From Lolium rigidum (taxonomy: Eukaryota; Streptophyta; Magnoliopsida; Poales; Poaceae), in contig NC_061512.1 of the NCBI RefSeq assembly GCF_022539505.1, positions 248,574,510 through 248,638,509 on the forward strand: a stretch of 64,000 nucleotides of DNA. Reading direction: 5' to 3'. Below, piece by piece: positions 9,642-20,493 of the stretch. The notes below the pieces were generated by a model, which was not told where the DNA came from, did not search any database, and worked only from the letters and a program-made list of their open reading frames with translations. The translations under genes and the position numbers were made by a program. The stretch's first letter is position 1, and every line of letters begins with the position of its first letter.

Positions 9642-12479
9642 GTGACATAAGGAGTAGATCAAACAAGAGCTAGGAGGTGAAGGGTTGTGATCATAGCAAC
9701 CATCCAGAAGCACTGCAACAACACCAAATCACTTTCTAGGAGCTGGAGCAAGGTATACATCAAACCTGGATGGATCTCATGATCCAATCCATCATAAGCA
9801 TGCTCATACACACTTGGTGTGGAGAAGATTGCTCCACTGGGTATATCATCACTTGGTAATTACCAAGTGCTGCCAGGAAGAAGAGGCTAGACCAAGAACT
9901 AGAGAAGATAGTCACTGGATATGCTTAAGTGCTAACCCTAGAATAGTAGACAACTAGCTAAGCTAGCACCATAGGGTGTATTTAACCATCAGATTCACCC
10001 ATTTTTCATCAAAAGCATCCACTAGATGATTCCCAACTGTGGAGTTTGTTCATATTTTTTAAAACCCACCAAATAGCCAAATATGATGCAACCAGATGCA
10101 GTAGCTAGCTACTGAGGTCACATACTAGCTTAACATGCAAACAAAGCCACACAAGCAGATAGTCTTCATCACCACATAGGTTTAGACAAGGAAATCTATT
10201 CCAAAATCATACTGGAATTCATTTAAGCAACAAATTATAAAGTTGAATCATAACCAACATATGGTTCATCAAGGATAACTGACAGAAATCAATACATGGC
10301 AACAACATGACATGCACAGAAGCATTACTGAAGCAATTGCTTCAGTAATGCCTATCTGGCTACCAAAGCTGATTAACCAACCATTACTGCAAGTTTAAGT
10401 AACTCAATTAACCACTAATCATGCACATACGCCACTGGTAAAGCAACGGTAGAATCACAAGCTATACAGAGTGAGAGATAATTCTCAATAAGCATCACAG
10501 GCTAACCATTTGGCAACCAGCAAGGTCTGGAGTGCCTAGTCAATGGCTAGAGCATCAACCAAGCAACACAGAGAGTCTAGCCACTAGTATCTGATGATCC
10601 AATGTATCAATTGGATCATGAACAAGACACAGGAGTATATCACAAGCATCACAAGTGTCAGGGTAATAGCATGGCATGACAGCAAGAATCACCAGCAAAC
10701 AAATGCATAGAAGTAAACCTAGACAAGCAAGAATATGACACCAGTAAGCCTAGGCAGCATATTGAGCATGGCACAATAATAACATAGCATGGCAGAAGCC
10801 ATGGAGAAGGGCAACCATGGCAGAAGCCATGCAGAGGGGAAGCATATGATGCAATGGCGTCAACAGCAAGGCCCTGTATGATCTTAGGATCATCAGAAAG
10901 CCTGGGGACAAGAAGAAGAAGAAGAAGAAGAAGAACAGTAGCATGGAGGCGCACAGACATGGTGATGAGAGGGAGGAGGAGCATGAGAACTTACCAGCGC
11001 CTGGAAGCAGAAGCTACAACATGGCGAGGCAGTGCCCGCGCGGCCGTAGCAGCTGCAAGTCCAGGGAGGATGCCGGTGTTACGCCGAAGAGCTCCACGAA
11101 CAGCGCAACACCGTGGGGACGACGGCACAGGCGCTGCCGAAGCAGCACCCACGCCAGGTCAGTCCCAGGAGGACGCTAGCGTCGACGACGAGGTCCACAG
11201 CTCGCCGGAGACCATCAATCTCCGGAGGCGATTTGCCTCCAGATCTGGCAGGGTGGCGATCTGGTGGAGGAAGAAGGATTCGACAAAACCGTGCGGACAG
11301 ATCGGTAGATCTTCGCATGGCGGCTCAGGCGGTGTCAGTGGCGAGGCCAGGGGCGGCCGGAGCTGGCCGGAGCGTGGCGGCGGCCATGGCGGCGGCCATG
11401 GCGGCGACGCTATCGCCTCGCAGTCGCCTGAGCGTTAGGGTTAGATTAGACGCGAGAGAGAGACAGAGTGGAGTGGCCCGACATGGTCGACTCAGGTCGA
11501 GTTGGTTCGACTCGACCAGGTGGGCTAGCCAGTGGGACCCACAGAGGTATTTTAGACTTTAGACTTAGGGTTTGATTTAATTCAAATTTGAATTTAAATC
11601 CTATACTATAAAATTGCACATAAATCCAGAATAACTCCAAAAATTCAAGAAAAATATGAATAATTCATAGAAAATATTCCTTAACCAAAATAAAATATTT
11701 TAAAATGAAATAATTGATGAGAATTCAAATTTAAGAATTTTGGAAATTAATTCTTAATGGAAAAATTCAAATTAGCAATTTCCTTGAATATATAAAATCA
11801 AGGAAAATTCCAAATAACTTCAATATATTCAAAACTCAATATTTCCAAAAAGAGAAATATTCTTTTATTATTAACCTTTTTTATTGAAGGTTAATATTTT
11901 CCAAAGGAAATTCTATTAATCCTAAACCTTTTCTTTTATAAGAAAACAATATAAAAGGATTATAAATTACTGCCTAAGGTATAAATGTTAATATTAAATC
12001 CAATTCATCCAAATGTTAATAAGAACTTCGGGGAAAGGGATTCAACATAAAATAATACACCCATGCATGCATCATTTGAATTTTATAACATTGTCCTTAC
12101 CGGACAATGATGCTTCTTTACAGAACCCGAGGTCCAGGTTCCATCCAATACATCGAACTGCACTATCTCGCCGTCACCAGACAAGTTCACTCTTTCTCAT
12201 GCCATCTTGATTATGTTCTATCAATTTACTCGCAAAGCTATATACTTATCAATCCTACATTAAAAATGAAATGTTACTTTTCCAATTATGAATGACTATG
12301 TGGCTGGCAATGGAACCATGGTATGTGTTGATGGTGGAGGTTCCATTGCAAGGGTTCTACTCATCTAGGACTAATCACCAATGCCGTCTAGTGATTCTAG
12401 CGCCGTACATTTCACATTAACCATAAGATCTATAATGGCTCTGGGGAAGTCAGTTGTATCTTTTCCCTCTCGCATATCA

Positions 12480-12730
12480 ATGGACTAGTGATAAGGGTTG
12501 CAGGTATCGGTCTATCTATTGGTAAAGGTGAGGACAGTGGTCCGTAACGGTCTACCATTAGATATAGGAGAGGGCATAGTTATTAAAGGTCTATGATGGA
12601 TTGTAAGGGTTGTCCGGGTCGGTCTATCTATGGTGTATAGGACAAGGCATATGAATTATTCGGAACGGTCTACCTTAATGGTATAGGTGAGAACAAATGC
12701 CTAGGTCGGTCTACCCATAGATAAAGGGCA
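12480..12730. repeat. decayed tandem motif of about 70 bp within the solo LTR
   Basis: The phrase CGGTCTATCTATTGGTAAAGGTGAGGACA recurs with changes four to five times (about 12507, 12567, 12631, 12665, 12708). Each copy holds a GGTCTA core followed by a TATAGGTGAGGACA-like stretch. Confidence 0.6.
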
Positions 12731-13144
12731 GGACATACTTACAAAAGGGTGGGTCTGCGGGGTCGCGAAGAAGGTAGTGATTGGCTTGGTTCTTATGCCG
12801 GGCCTCACACCAAGGAAGTGTGGACGGGAAAGTACGCCCGGTTGGCAACAATGATAAGTTCTCTTATGGGAAAAGTAACACACCTATGTAGAGTGTATTA
12901 AATTGTGGCTTGTCACTCCCAGTTCCGGAAAGGGAACTACGAATGCGGCAGGAAATGAACTCCATGAAATTCTGGTCAAACTGTGAAGACTGGCGGGCAT
13001 AGTTTTCAATATAAAATAAACCTTTTGAAGAAATTTTTGCGAAACATGCATTGACCTGAGATTTCTGATCAATGGTCGTAGCTAGAGCATCAAACACCTT
13101 TTCTCTTTTGAACATGTTGAGTACCTCTGTACTCACTCTCTTTT

Positions 13145-13303
13145 GACACCCTTGCTATACTATGACAAGGAAGTGGAGGCCAACGACGGAGCACCGGAAG
13201 GAGGCTACGAACTGGTCTACGAGGAACCTGATCTGTCCGGAGGAGTGGAAGGCGTGGACTACGGAATAGTCTACGGAGCTTACAACAATGAGGCGGGGGA
13301 GTA
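13145..13303 (+). pseudogene. short acidic coding remnant at the 3' end of the solo LTR
   Basis: An open stretch ends in TAG at 13301-13303 and reads with EGGYELVYEEPDLSGG and GVDYGIVYGAYNNEAGE segments. I recall comparable Glu/Tyr-rich ORF ends near the 3' LTR of long-LTR Pooideae Gypsy elements. No start codon or domain is evident. It is likely non-functional LTR sequence. Confidence 0.35.
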
Positions 13304-13609
13304 GTGTCTTAACCTAGACAACTTAGAGCCGAGCAGCGTAGTGGCATACTTAAATAAGTTGATGAGCTCAGTTTGAACTTTATGTTGAGTTGTAAGAGTT
13401 TTATATTAGTATCATAAGGTGTTCTCATCGGACCTGTGAGAATACCAACTTGTAAAGACCATGTTTGTAATATAATCTGGAGTGTTATGACCTGCAATGT
13501 TTCTGTTGTACCACTCTGAGGGATGTCATATTTGTGAAGAAGTCCCTTCATAATGATCATATCAACGACTTGTATACTACAACATGCAGTGGTATGCTGG
13601 GTCACCTCA

Positions 13610-13614
13610 TCGTG
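13610..13614. repeat. right target-site duplication of the solo LTR (TCGTG)
   Basis: Exact repeat of 2206-2210 directly after the LTR end ...GTCACCTCA at 13609. Confidence 0.85.
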
Positions 13615-15700
13615 GCAGAGCGTGCCATAGAAGAAAGTTGAACCCTGGCGGCACCTCCATCTCCTGGCTTGAGTCGGTAGCACCAGCCACCATTGCCACC
13701 GCTCTGGCCGACAAGTACCCGCATTGGGGGTTAGATGCCCCATCGGGGGAACGCGTGGTTGCCCTCATCCTCGATGCGAAGGGGCTGTGATTTAACATCG
13801 ACACGACTGCCGTGTCAATCGGCGTCGCCGCATCGCGGAGTTCGCCAACTTCATAGCCATGGTTCATTCGTGCACGCCGAATGACATGCACGTCGACACG
13901 CCGAGGATTGAACTTGGTCACGGGATCCATCCATCATATGGGGCAGAGGTGACAAGGAAGACCTAGAGTCGGCGTTGATGGGATGTGACAGTCCATGTCA
14001 GTGAGGGGAGGGAGGGAGAGAGAGGGGATGGTGACTGGAGAGAGAGAAAGAGAGGATGGTGGTTTAAAACCCATAGAAACGACCAATTTGGTCGTTCCTT
14101 CGAGGGAAGCTCGGAGGGTGGCTTAAAACCCATGTTGGCTACACCGTGGAAGCCCAGGAATCCCGACGACCTACTACCTTTACCCCGAAATGATGCGGGC
14201 TACCAAACCCATACCAGGACTCTGCCTGCTCAGTGGTGCTGCTTGATCCAACTTGGACAACGTGAGCCACTGAGCCGTATCACCATGAGGTATTTGTAAC
14301 ATGGTTCGTGGAAGAGCAGATTTTGTGTACATGAGCACCCACGCTCTTGGTTTTTAAAATATTTGAAAAACTGAACTTCTATGATTCAAAAAATTATAAA
14401 ATTTACTCCATGAATACATACACATATCATCAATACTCGTGTGAAGTTTCGGTATAAACTGTGTTGTATTTGAGCTACAAGAAAAAAAATTATGGCTATG
14501 TATAGGATAGTTTTTGTCACAAATTTGTTTTTTATGTAGTTCATAATTCAACTTATTTTACTCCAAAATTTATACCGTACATTCAGAAGATTAATGTTAT
14601 ATTGTTATCCAAATTTATAATAAAGGGTGGCTAACTTCTGACGAACGGAGCGAGGCCCGTCGCCGGGTAGGCTTGAGCCAAAGGTACGGATCGATGTCAC
14701 CGTCTATATATATCTCTTGTAAGCCGTCGGCTAGGGTTTTATCAAATTATAAGATAACACATAAACTCTTCCCAATATAGTGAAGTTTTGCTGTTGGTTT
14801 TTAACTCTCTTTATTGGAGAGGGTTTTCCACATTAAAATCTTTTGTCTCATGCATTTGTTCTTGTTTCGTTCTTCGTTATTTGCTTACCGTGTTTGTAAT
14901 AATTTCTATGTATACGCGTATTTAAACTCAAATTTTTAAAATTTCAAAAAAATTAAACCGGAAGCATTTGTGCTGCACGTGCCCAAGGCACTTTCGGGTT
15001 CGCGGACACTATTTCACCCCTGACTGCGAGTACTTATTGTTGTTCAGATTTTTTTTGACGGAATATTGTTGTACATATGAGCTGCGAGTAGTGTCAAACG
15101 CTTGCGCACGTCGCGCCGCTTGTAGGCCGCGGCCCATCAAGCTACTTTCCTTTCTTACTTTTTATGTTTCCTACTGACGGCGTGGCGGCTAAGACAGAAA
15201 AGAACAAACGAAAGGGACGCGGCGTTTCGGCTCATATGACCAGATGATTATACTATCTGGACCATCCACTTTTGCGTGGAGATCTGTTTTTGTCAGGTCT
15301 TGTCAGGGGAGCTCATCGCGCTTAAAATGAACTATACCAGCAAGCTGTGCGCACTGTTCGTCGGTACGTATAGGAATTAATGCTACGGTTGAGCTCTCCC
15401 GTCTGTGAGTTAACGATCATTTTCTTGAGCCGGTGGAGCAGACAAATTCAGAAAATCTGTGCCGGTCCAAGATTTGGGATCCGCGTGGGTTGCCACGGGT
15501 TAGGGACGACCGTGTCGGCGTCGGCGGAGCAGCGTCGCGGCCTATTCCAGGAGGTTGGAGCCATGGATTTCCATCTCGAAATTGACCGCCCGTCCGTTTA
15601 CGGAGGTAGTGTCCCTAGCGGGACGACGCATCTTTTTTTAGGATTTTACCTTTTTTCAACATAAGAACATAATGTACATAGTGAAGAAAATAAAAATATA
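13615..15700. other. host DNA right of the solo LTR, no recognisable gene
   Basis: A GC-rich stretch (13620-13930) has short open frames on both strands without a domain I know. It is followed by a GA-rich tract (13995-14060) and AT-rich sequence. The stretch 14635-14900 resembles the end of an old transcript or transposon. No gene can be supported here. Confidence 0.5.
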
Positions 15701-15709
15701 AAATATAAA

Positions 15710-16644
15710 CTAACACAACGCGTGCGCCAACTCCTCGTCGTCGTCGTCGAGCACGACGAAATCAGGTACCGGCCACGGCAAGTTGGCAACCGGCAGAACA
15801 TACGCCGGTGTCGCCAGCGGCGGAGGTGGAGCAGCCCGCGGATTTAACGCCGGTGGTGAAGGTGGAGGTGGAGCAGCCCACATATTGTATGCTGGTGGTG
15901 GAGGTGGAGGCAGCGGTTGTGGGGCCGAGTTCTGGAGCGCCCGTTGTAGGGCCTCTTCCTCCGTGAGGTCTGGCGGCAATGATGTCGGTGGCGTACCGAG
16001 GCAGCGGCAGCTGCACCGGTCGGGCCACCTCCGAGACGAGGACGCCGAGCCTCTCGATCTCGTCGTCGGGCATCGTCGCTAGGAAGTCAAATTTCAGCCC
16101 TCCGCCATCGACGCCCGCCATTCGTGGAAAATGCTGTCGACGAAGTCGTCGCTGTCGTCCTTGGCCTCATCGTTGTGGTAGGCCAGCGAGTCGTAGTCCT
16201 CGTCGTTGTCGTCGCCCTGTGGAGGCGTTGGCGGCTGCCGTGTTCGACGACGAGGCGGCGGTGGCCGCTCAAACGGGAAGTCCCGGTCGCCGAGGAAGCC
16301 CGCCTTCCTCCTCAGATCTTGCTCGGTCTCGCGCGAGCTGCGCCAGCTATAGGAGTTGACGTTGAAGGTGGGATTGTCGCGGAGGTCCGGCGGCAGGTAC
16401 CACCGCATGCGCTGAATCTCGGCACTCCTCTCTGGCTCGCGCATAGGAACGGGCAGAACATGCACCTGGAGGTGGCTGAGTCGCCAGCCGCCGCCAGGCA
16501 GGTGCACGTCCCCCAGCGGTGGCACGACGTCCAGCTCTGGTAAATGAGCCGCGCCACCTCGACGGGCAGTGGCACCCTGTTCGTCCGCTCTGCCTTCTTG
16601 GTGCCGCTGCCGGATGCCTCGCAGTCGTGCTTCTTCTTTCCCAT
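15710..16644 (-). pseudogene. decayed copy of a repetitive grass protein gene
   Basis: On the minus strand a protein can be followed across at least three frame changes. It starts MGKKKHDCEASGSGTKK at 16644 and passes through RVPLPVEVARLIYQ, then EPERSAEIQRMRWYLPPDLR and NPTFNVNSYSWR. It ends with a DLTEEEALQRAL helix, a proline/alanine-rich stretch and VVLDDDDEELAHAL before a stop at 15710. From memory this architecture (basic N-terminus, PPDLRDNPTF core, acidic C-terminus) belongs to a protein family found in very many copies in Triticeae and related grasses, of unknown function and associated with repeats. The frameshifts lie near 16525, 16110 and 15965. No intact reading frame remains. 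Confidence 0.6.
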
Positions 16645-17505
16645 GGTTATGCGGTGATGCGCGCCAGTGAGGGTGGGAGTGGAGGTGTCGGTGGTATGAG
16701 TAATGACAGGGACGGACGATGCCGGTCGACTTTTAAAGCCCAGCCTCCGCCCGCCAGTCTTGGTGCGGAAGAGGAAGCGACGCCATTTTTGGCAAAGTTA
16801 CGACGCAGACGCGGAAGCGAAGACCGCGAAAGCGATCCGATCGATACGGCTCGCTATTAAGCGGGCCCGTTGGAAAAGCGAGCGGTCATTTGGCGCGCCC
16901 ACTGCGACGCAAATATGCGGTATGTTTGCGTCTATGCTAACGGTCTGTCACTATGCATCGGTCCGGTGAAACATTTGATGGCCGCGATGATGCGTCGGGC
17001 CGGTGAAACATTTGATGGCTGCGATGAAGTCGACCGGTGGTGCATTTAATGTGATTGTTGGTGCCGGAACAGGATTTTGAGTGCACGGTACAAGAAAAAG
17101 GCAAGCGTCATGTACAGGTTTGCCCTACCGTCTGACTGGTACAAGTCCGTTGCTGTCATCGTGGGACCGTGTACTGTGCAAATAGTCATTGTACTAGAGA
17201 ATACACACTAGAATATAGCAGCAGAGATCCCAAGGTGGCTCGGTGGTCTAGATTGTATGTTCATCTGGACGTACGACCCGAAACAGATTTCCGAAACGAA
17301 AGGTGTCACAGAAAATTTCCTTGCGCGCGTCTCCTGCGAAATGACAACGACCGACAATACGTTTACTAATGCCGGCCAAAACAAAAAGGCACAATGCCAA
17401 AGCTGGCCACCATCATCAGGGCCACAGGCGGCTACAGAGGGAACGCGCCCACGAAATCGCGACGGGGAGAGCACCTTTTATGTTCTCCGTCTAACGTGGC
17501 TCAGA
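16645..17505. other. intergenic DNA upstream of the glucanase gene
   Basis: Contains two close copies of a CCGGTGAAACATTTGATGG motif (about 16962 and 17001) and then unique sequence leading to the glucanase promoter. I see no gene. Confidence 0.5.
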
Positions 17506-17515
17506 CTATAAAAAC
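17506..17515 (+). promoter_or_regulatory. TATA box of the glucanase gene
   Basis: CTATAAAAAC lies 82 bases before the ATG at 17597, a spacing that fits a plant promoter with a short 5' leader of about 55 bases. It suggests the transferred gene now has a plant-type promoter. Confidence 0.6.
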
Positions 17516-17596
17516 GCCAATTGTGAACAGGTGAACTCACCCTCACCGCGACTAATCCTCTCCTCTAGAGCGCTCAGCAGCATACAAGATTACAAG

Positions 17597-19924
17597 ATGC
17601 ATCGTTCTGTTGTTATTATCCCCACGCTGGCGCTCCTGGCCGGTGCTGTCTCGGCCTGGCTTCCCAAGGAGCACGACTTGGCTGCTTTCAAGGGCATCAA
17701 CAAGATCAGGGGGGTTAATTTCGGCGGTATGTCTCGTTTTATTTACTGCCTCTGTACCGGTTTATTAGAGAGTATTACGCGTTTTAAGAAAAAACTTTAA
17801 CCAATAATTTGGTAATAACTGAATAAATTAATATTTTTTCTAAACGGTCTACCATCTTTCCATTACTACGACATAATGAAAATAAAATAGTTCAGCTAAA
17901 CACACCCACGCAACAAACAAGGGGACGGGAAAGAGGCCGCCCTCGCACCATCAGGAAACCCGCTCACAGATGCTCGAAATCGAGCGTCCACCTGACAGCA
18001 CTAGCTAGAGCAACATCTAAGAAGTTCAGGACAACACACCCACCGAATAAATTAATATGGAATATAAAATTATGTACCTTTGTCTCCGGTAACAATTACC
18101 CCCCCCCCCACCCATCCGAAAATAGAAGCCGTGCTTTATTTTTTATTTGCCTAGTATTTGATGCACAAATTTAACCACTAATATATACTACTAGAATTTG
18201 ATGCACAAGAGTAAGAAAATTATATGGATTCAGAACATAAAAAATGGTATTGTTGCATTCACCTTGATTTTTTTTCATTTCGTACATAATATGTAAATTT
18301 TGATGACATATTATAAGTAGAAATTATAGTCAAAGTTGTAAACTATTGCCCAACGCCTAAATGTATGGGCACCTTACATTTTGGGACGAGGGGAGTATTG
18401 AAAACATCTTCAACACATGATGTAAAATAGGGCACCAAAAAGCAACTTTTGGGCATCTATTTTTGTGTCTTGCCACTTTTTACGACACCAAACTTTTTTC
18501 AGCAATTTTAGATGATGAAAAGTAGGGCACCCAACATGTGATCTAGCGGTAGGGATTGGCCCGGGGAGGTGGCAGTTGGCGGTTAGGCCACACACGGCAA
18601 CATATTGGTTTAAGGCGTATTGTAGAAACTAGCTTTGTCACATACCGCAAATTTTAGGGCGCGTTGTAAAAAAGTTGGGCCTTTTTTTTGGGTTGGGCAT
18701 CTGTTGGAGCCCCTCTTTTTTCCCAAGGTGAGCTATATGACAGTTTTTTTTTTGTTTACATTTTTTGTTGGAGATGCTCTAACTAACACGGGTTGAAATT
18801 CTCAGGCTGGCTCGTCTGTGAGCCGTGGATGATGATCGACGAGTGGAACAACGTCATAGGCTGCAATGGTGCTGCCTCCGAGTTCGATTGCATGCGAAAC
18901 AATTACTTGGGAAGTAAACGAGCAGCAGGCAACGACAAGTTCGAGACTCACTGGAGGACTTGGATCAATGCCGACAGTGTCCAGTCAGTCCACGATGTTG
19001 GACTCAACACGATTCGCATTCCCATTGGGTACTGGTCCAACGTAGATATTGTCGACAAGGCCAGCGAGCCCTTTGCCGACGGTAGTAGGATGCTCCCCTA
19101 CCTAGACGCCGTCGTCCAAAAGGCCGCTGATCTCGGCATGTATATATGTAATCATGGATCTACACGGGGCTCCCGGCGGACAGCAACAAGATGTCTTCAC
19201 CGGCCAAAACAACAAGCCGGCCGGTTTCTTCAACGACTACAACTTCGACCGCGCCCAGAAGTGGATGTCTTGGATGACAAGGCGCATCCACACTAGCCCA
19301 GCCTACGCTACCGTCGGCATGATTGAGGTTCTCAACGAGCCCGTCTCCGGGCATGACCCGGAACGACGGTACCCTGCCCCCGGTCAGGTCCCCGGGCTAG
19401 TCCAGAAGTACTACCCGGGCGCTCTCAAGGCGGTCCGAGATGACGAAGCGTCGCTCGGCGTGGCTGACGGCAACAAGCTGCACGTGCAATTCATGTCCCA
19501 GAAATGGGACTCAGGTAACCCGCGCGACAACTCTGCCGTCGCCAACGACAAGCGCACTGCGTTCGATGACCACAACTACATTGGCTTCGCCATCAACGAC
19601 AGGGGGAACCGGGACAGCCTCATGAGGAGTGCCTGCAATGACCATCGCATCGTGAACGGGCAGGCGTTCGCCATTACAGGCGAGTGGAGCATGACGTCGG
19701 ACGTGAGCCCGGATGACACGGACTTCTTCAAGAAGTTCTTCACGGCCCAACAGCAGCTCTACGAGGAGCCTGGGATGAGTGGCTGGGTGTACTGGACGTG
19801 GAAGACGCAGTTGAATGATCCTCGATGGACCTACTCTCATGCCACGTACCTCAATCTGATCCCCACAGATGCCGCTGCCTTGGAAAGGAATGTGTATCAA
19901 GATATCTGTTACCCTTATAGATAG
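17597..19924 (+). CDS. fungal-type GH5 endo-beta-1,6-glucanase gene (two exons, frameshifted), likely horizontally acquired
   Basis: Exon 1 is 17597-17726 and exon 2 is 18806-19924, joined at GGCG|GTATGT...CTCAG|GC to give continuous VNFGGWLVCEPW. Allowing for one 4-base insertion the product is 414 residues, the usual length of fungal beta-1,6-glucanases (EC 3.2.1.75), which cut 1,6-linked glucan in fungal walls. A signal peptide (residues 1-20, cut after AVSA) predicts secretion. GH5 landmarks are NTIRIPIGYW, DLHGAPGGQQ, the acid/base Glu in VLNEP and the nucleophile Glu in ITGEWS. Extra TATA at 19141-19146 (TATATATG where TATG is expected) shifts the frame. Translation then ends at 19296 and both catalytic glutamates are lost; a second open frame runs from ATG 19154. 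No plant GH5 resembles this; the closest known relatives are from grass endophytic fungi (Epichloe), as reported for a ryegrass gene. A sequencing error at the TA repeat is possible. Confidence 0.85.
18099..18395. mobile_element. Stowaway-type MITE in the glucanase intron
   Basis: TA dinucleotides at 18097-18098 and 18396-18397 flank an AT-rich 297-bp segment. It starts with C-rich CCACCCATCCGAAAATA and ends TTTTGGGACGAGGGGAG, a decayed version of the CTCCCTCCGT terminal repeat. Confidence 0.5.
18401..18780. mobile_element. MITE with ACATCTTCAACA / TGTTGGAGATGCTCT termini
   Basis: The left end AACATCTTCAACA pairs with the right end TGTTGGAGATGCT. This terminal repeat (GAGCATCTCCAACA) is common in grass non-autonomous elements. 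The right end stops 25 bases before the intron acceptor. Confidence 0.5.
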
Positions 19925-20222
19925 AGACACATACTACTTTTTAGATGAGGTCTATTCATACCTCTTATATTTTTTTACTAATGTGCCGTCAGTTTTCCCC
20001 TTAAGCATGCAAATTTCATAATTTGGGATTTTAATTTCGATGAGGAAATTGGAAATTGTTCCTGTAAATTCTTATCAGATTTTCGTGTTCCAAAATTCCA
20101 GAATATAGCCAGCCAAATGTTAAAGCATTATGTATTGATCAGTACGTAGTTGAAGTCTAATAATCTCATGAAGATGTAAGAACAAAAAAAATACTAGTAC
20201 ATGAAAGTAATAATCTTACTAA

Positions 20223-20493
20223 GCTTATAGTGGGGATAACATAGGTGATAACATCACACGTCTCAAGGCATTTTAGTGACATGGCATGACAATAAAAGAA
20301 AAGAAAAAAGAGGTGGTAACTAACTATGTTACCATAACATCACACATCCGAAAGCAATATGAGTCTACAACATAATTAATGATACATTGCATGAAACCAC
20401 AGCTAAATTACTACCCACTATGGAGATATTAACTTAGACTAGTAACATGACATATGTTACTAAACTAAGTTACTCTCCACTATGAGCAGCCTT
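20223..20493. mobile_element. MITE with about 22-bp terminal inverted repeats
   Basis: Left end GCTTATAGTGGGGATAACATAGG is nearly the reverse complement of the right end CTAAGTTACTCTCCACTATGAGC. The 270-bp AT-rich interior has no ORF. It lies 300 bases past the glucanase stop and may supply transcript end sequence. Confidence 0.6.

Larger units (their letters stand above)
2211..13609 (+). mobile_element. solo LTR of a long-LTR Gypsy-type element (4.9 kb), interrupted by a nested element
   Basis: The sequence begins TGTAATATCCCAG and ends GCTGGGTCACCTCA, flanked by the exact 5-bp duplication TCGTG. Removing the nested 6472-bp element and its 5-bp duplication leaves 4922 bp. No PBS, gag or pol is attached on either side, so this is a solo LTR made by LTR-LTR recombination. 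Inside it are an AT-rich core (11580-12010), a run of GAA/AAG triplets at about 10910-10935, a decayed 70-bp tandem motif (12480-12730) and, close to the 3' end, a short acidic reading frame (13145-13303). Long LTRs starting TGTAATATCCC are familiar from Pooideae Gypsy elements, but I do not assign a family name. Confidence 0.8.
17727..18805 (+). other. 1.08-kb intron of the glucanase gene
   Basis: Bounded by GT at 17727 and AG at 18805, interrupting a glycine codon. It is AT-rich and contains a Stowaway-type element (18099-18395) and a second MITE (18401-18780), which account for about 680 of its 1079 bases. Confidence 0.8.

Noticed and set aside
10854..11562. Two long overlapping plus-strand frames (194 and 149 codons)
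   Set aside because: Arg/Gly/Ser low-complexity in GC-rich solo-LTR sequence, no domain, and frames open in several registers.
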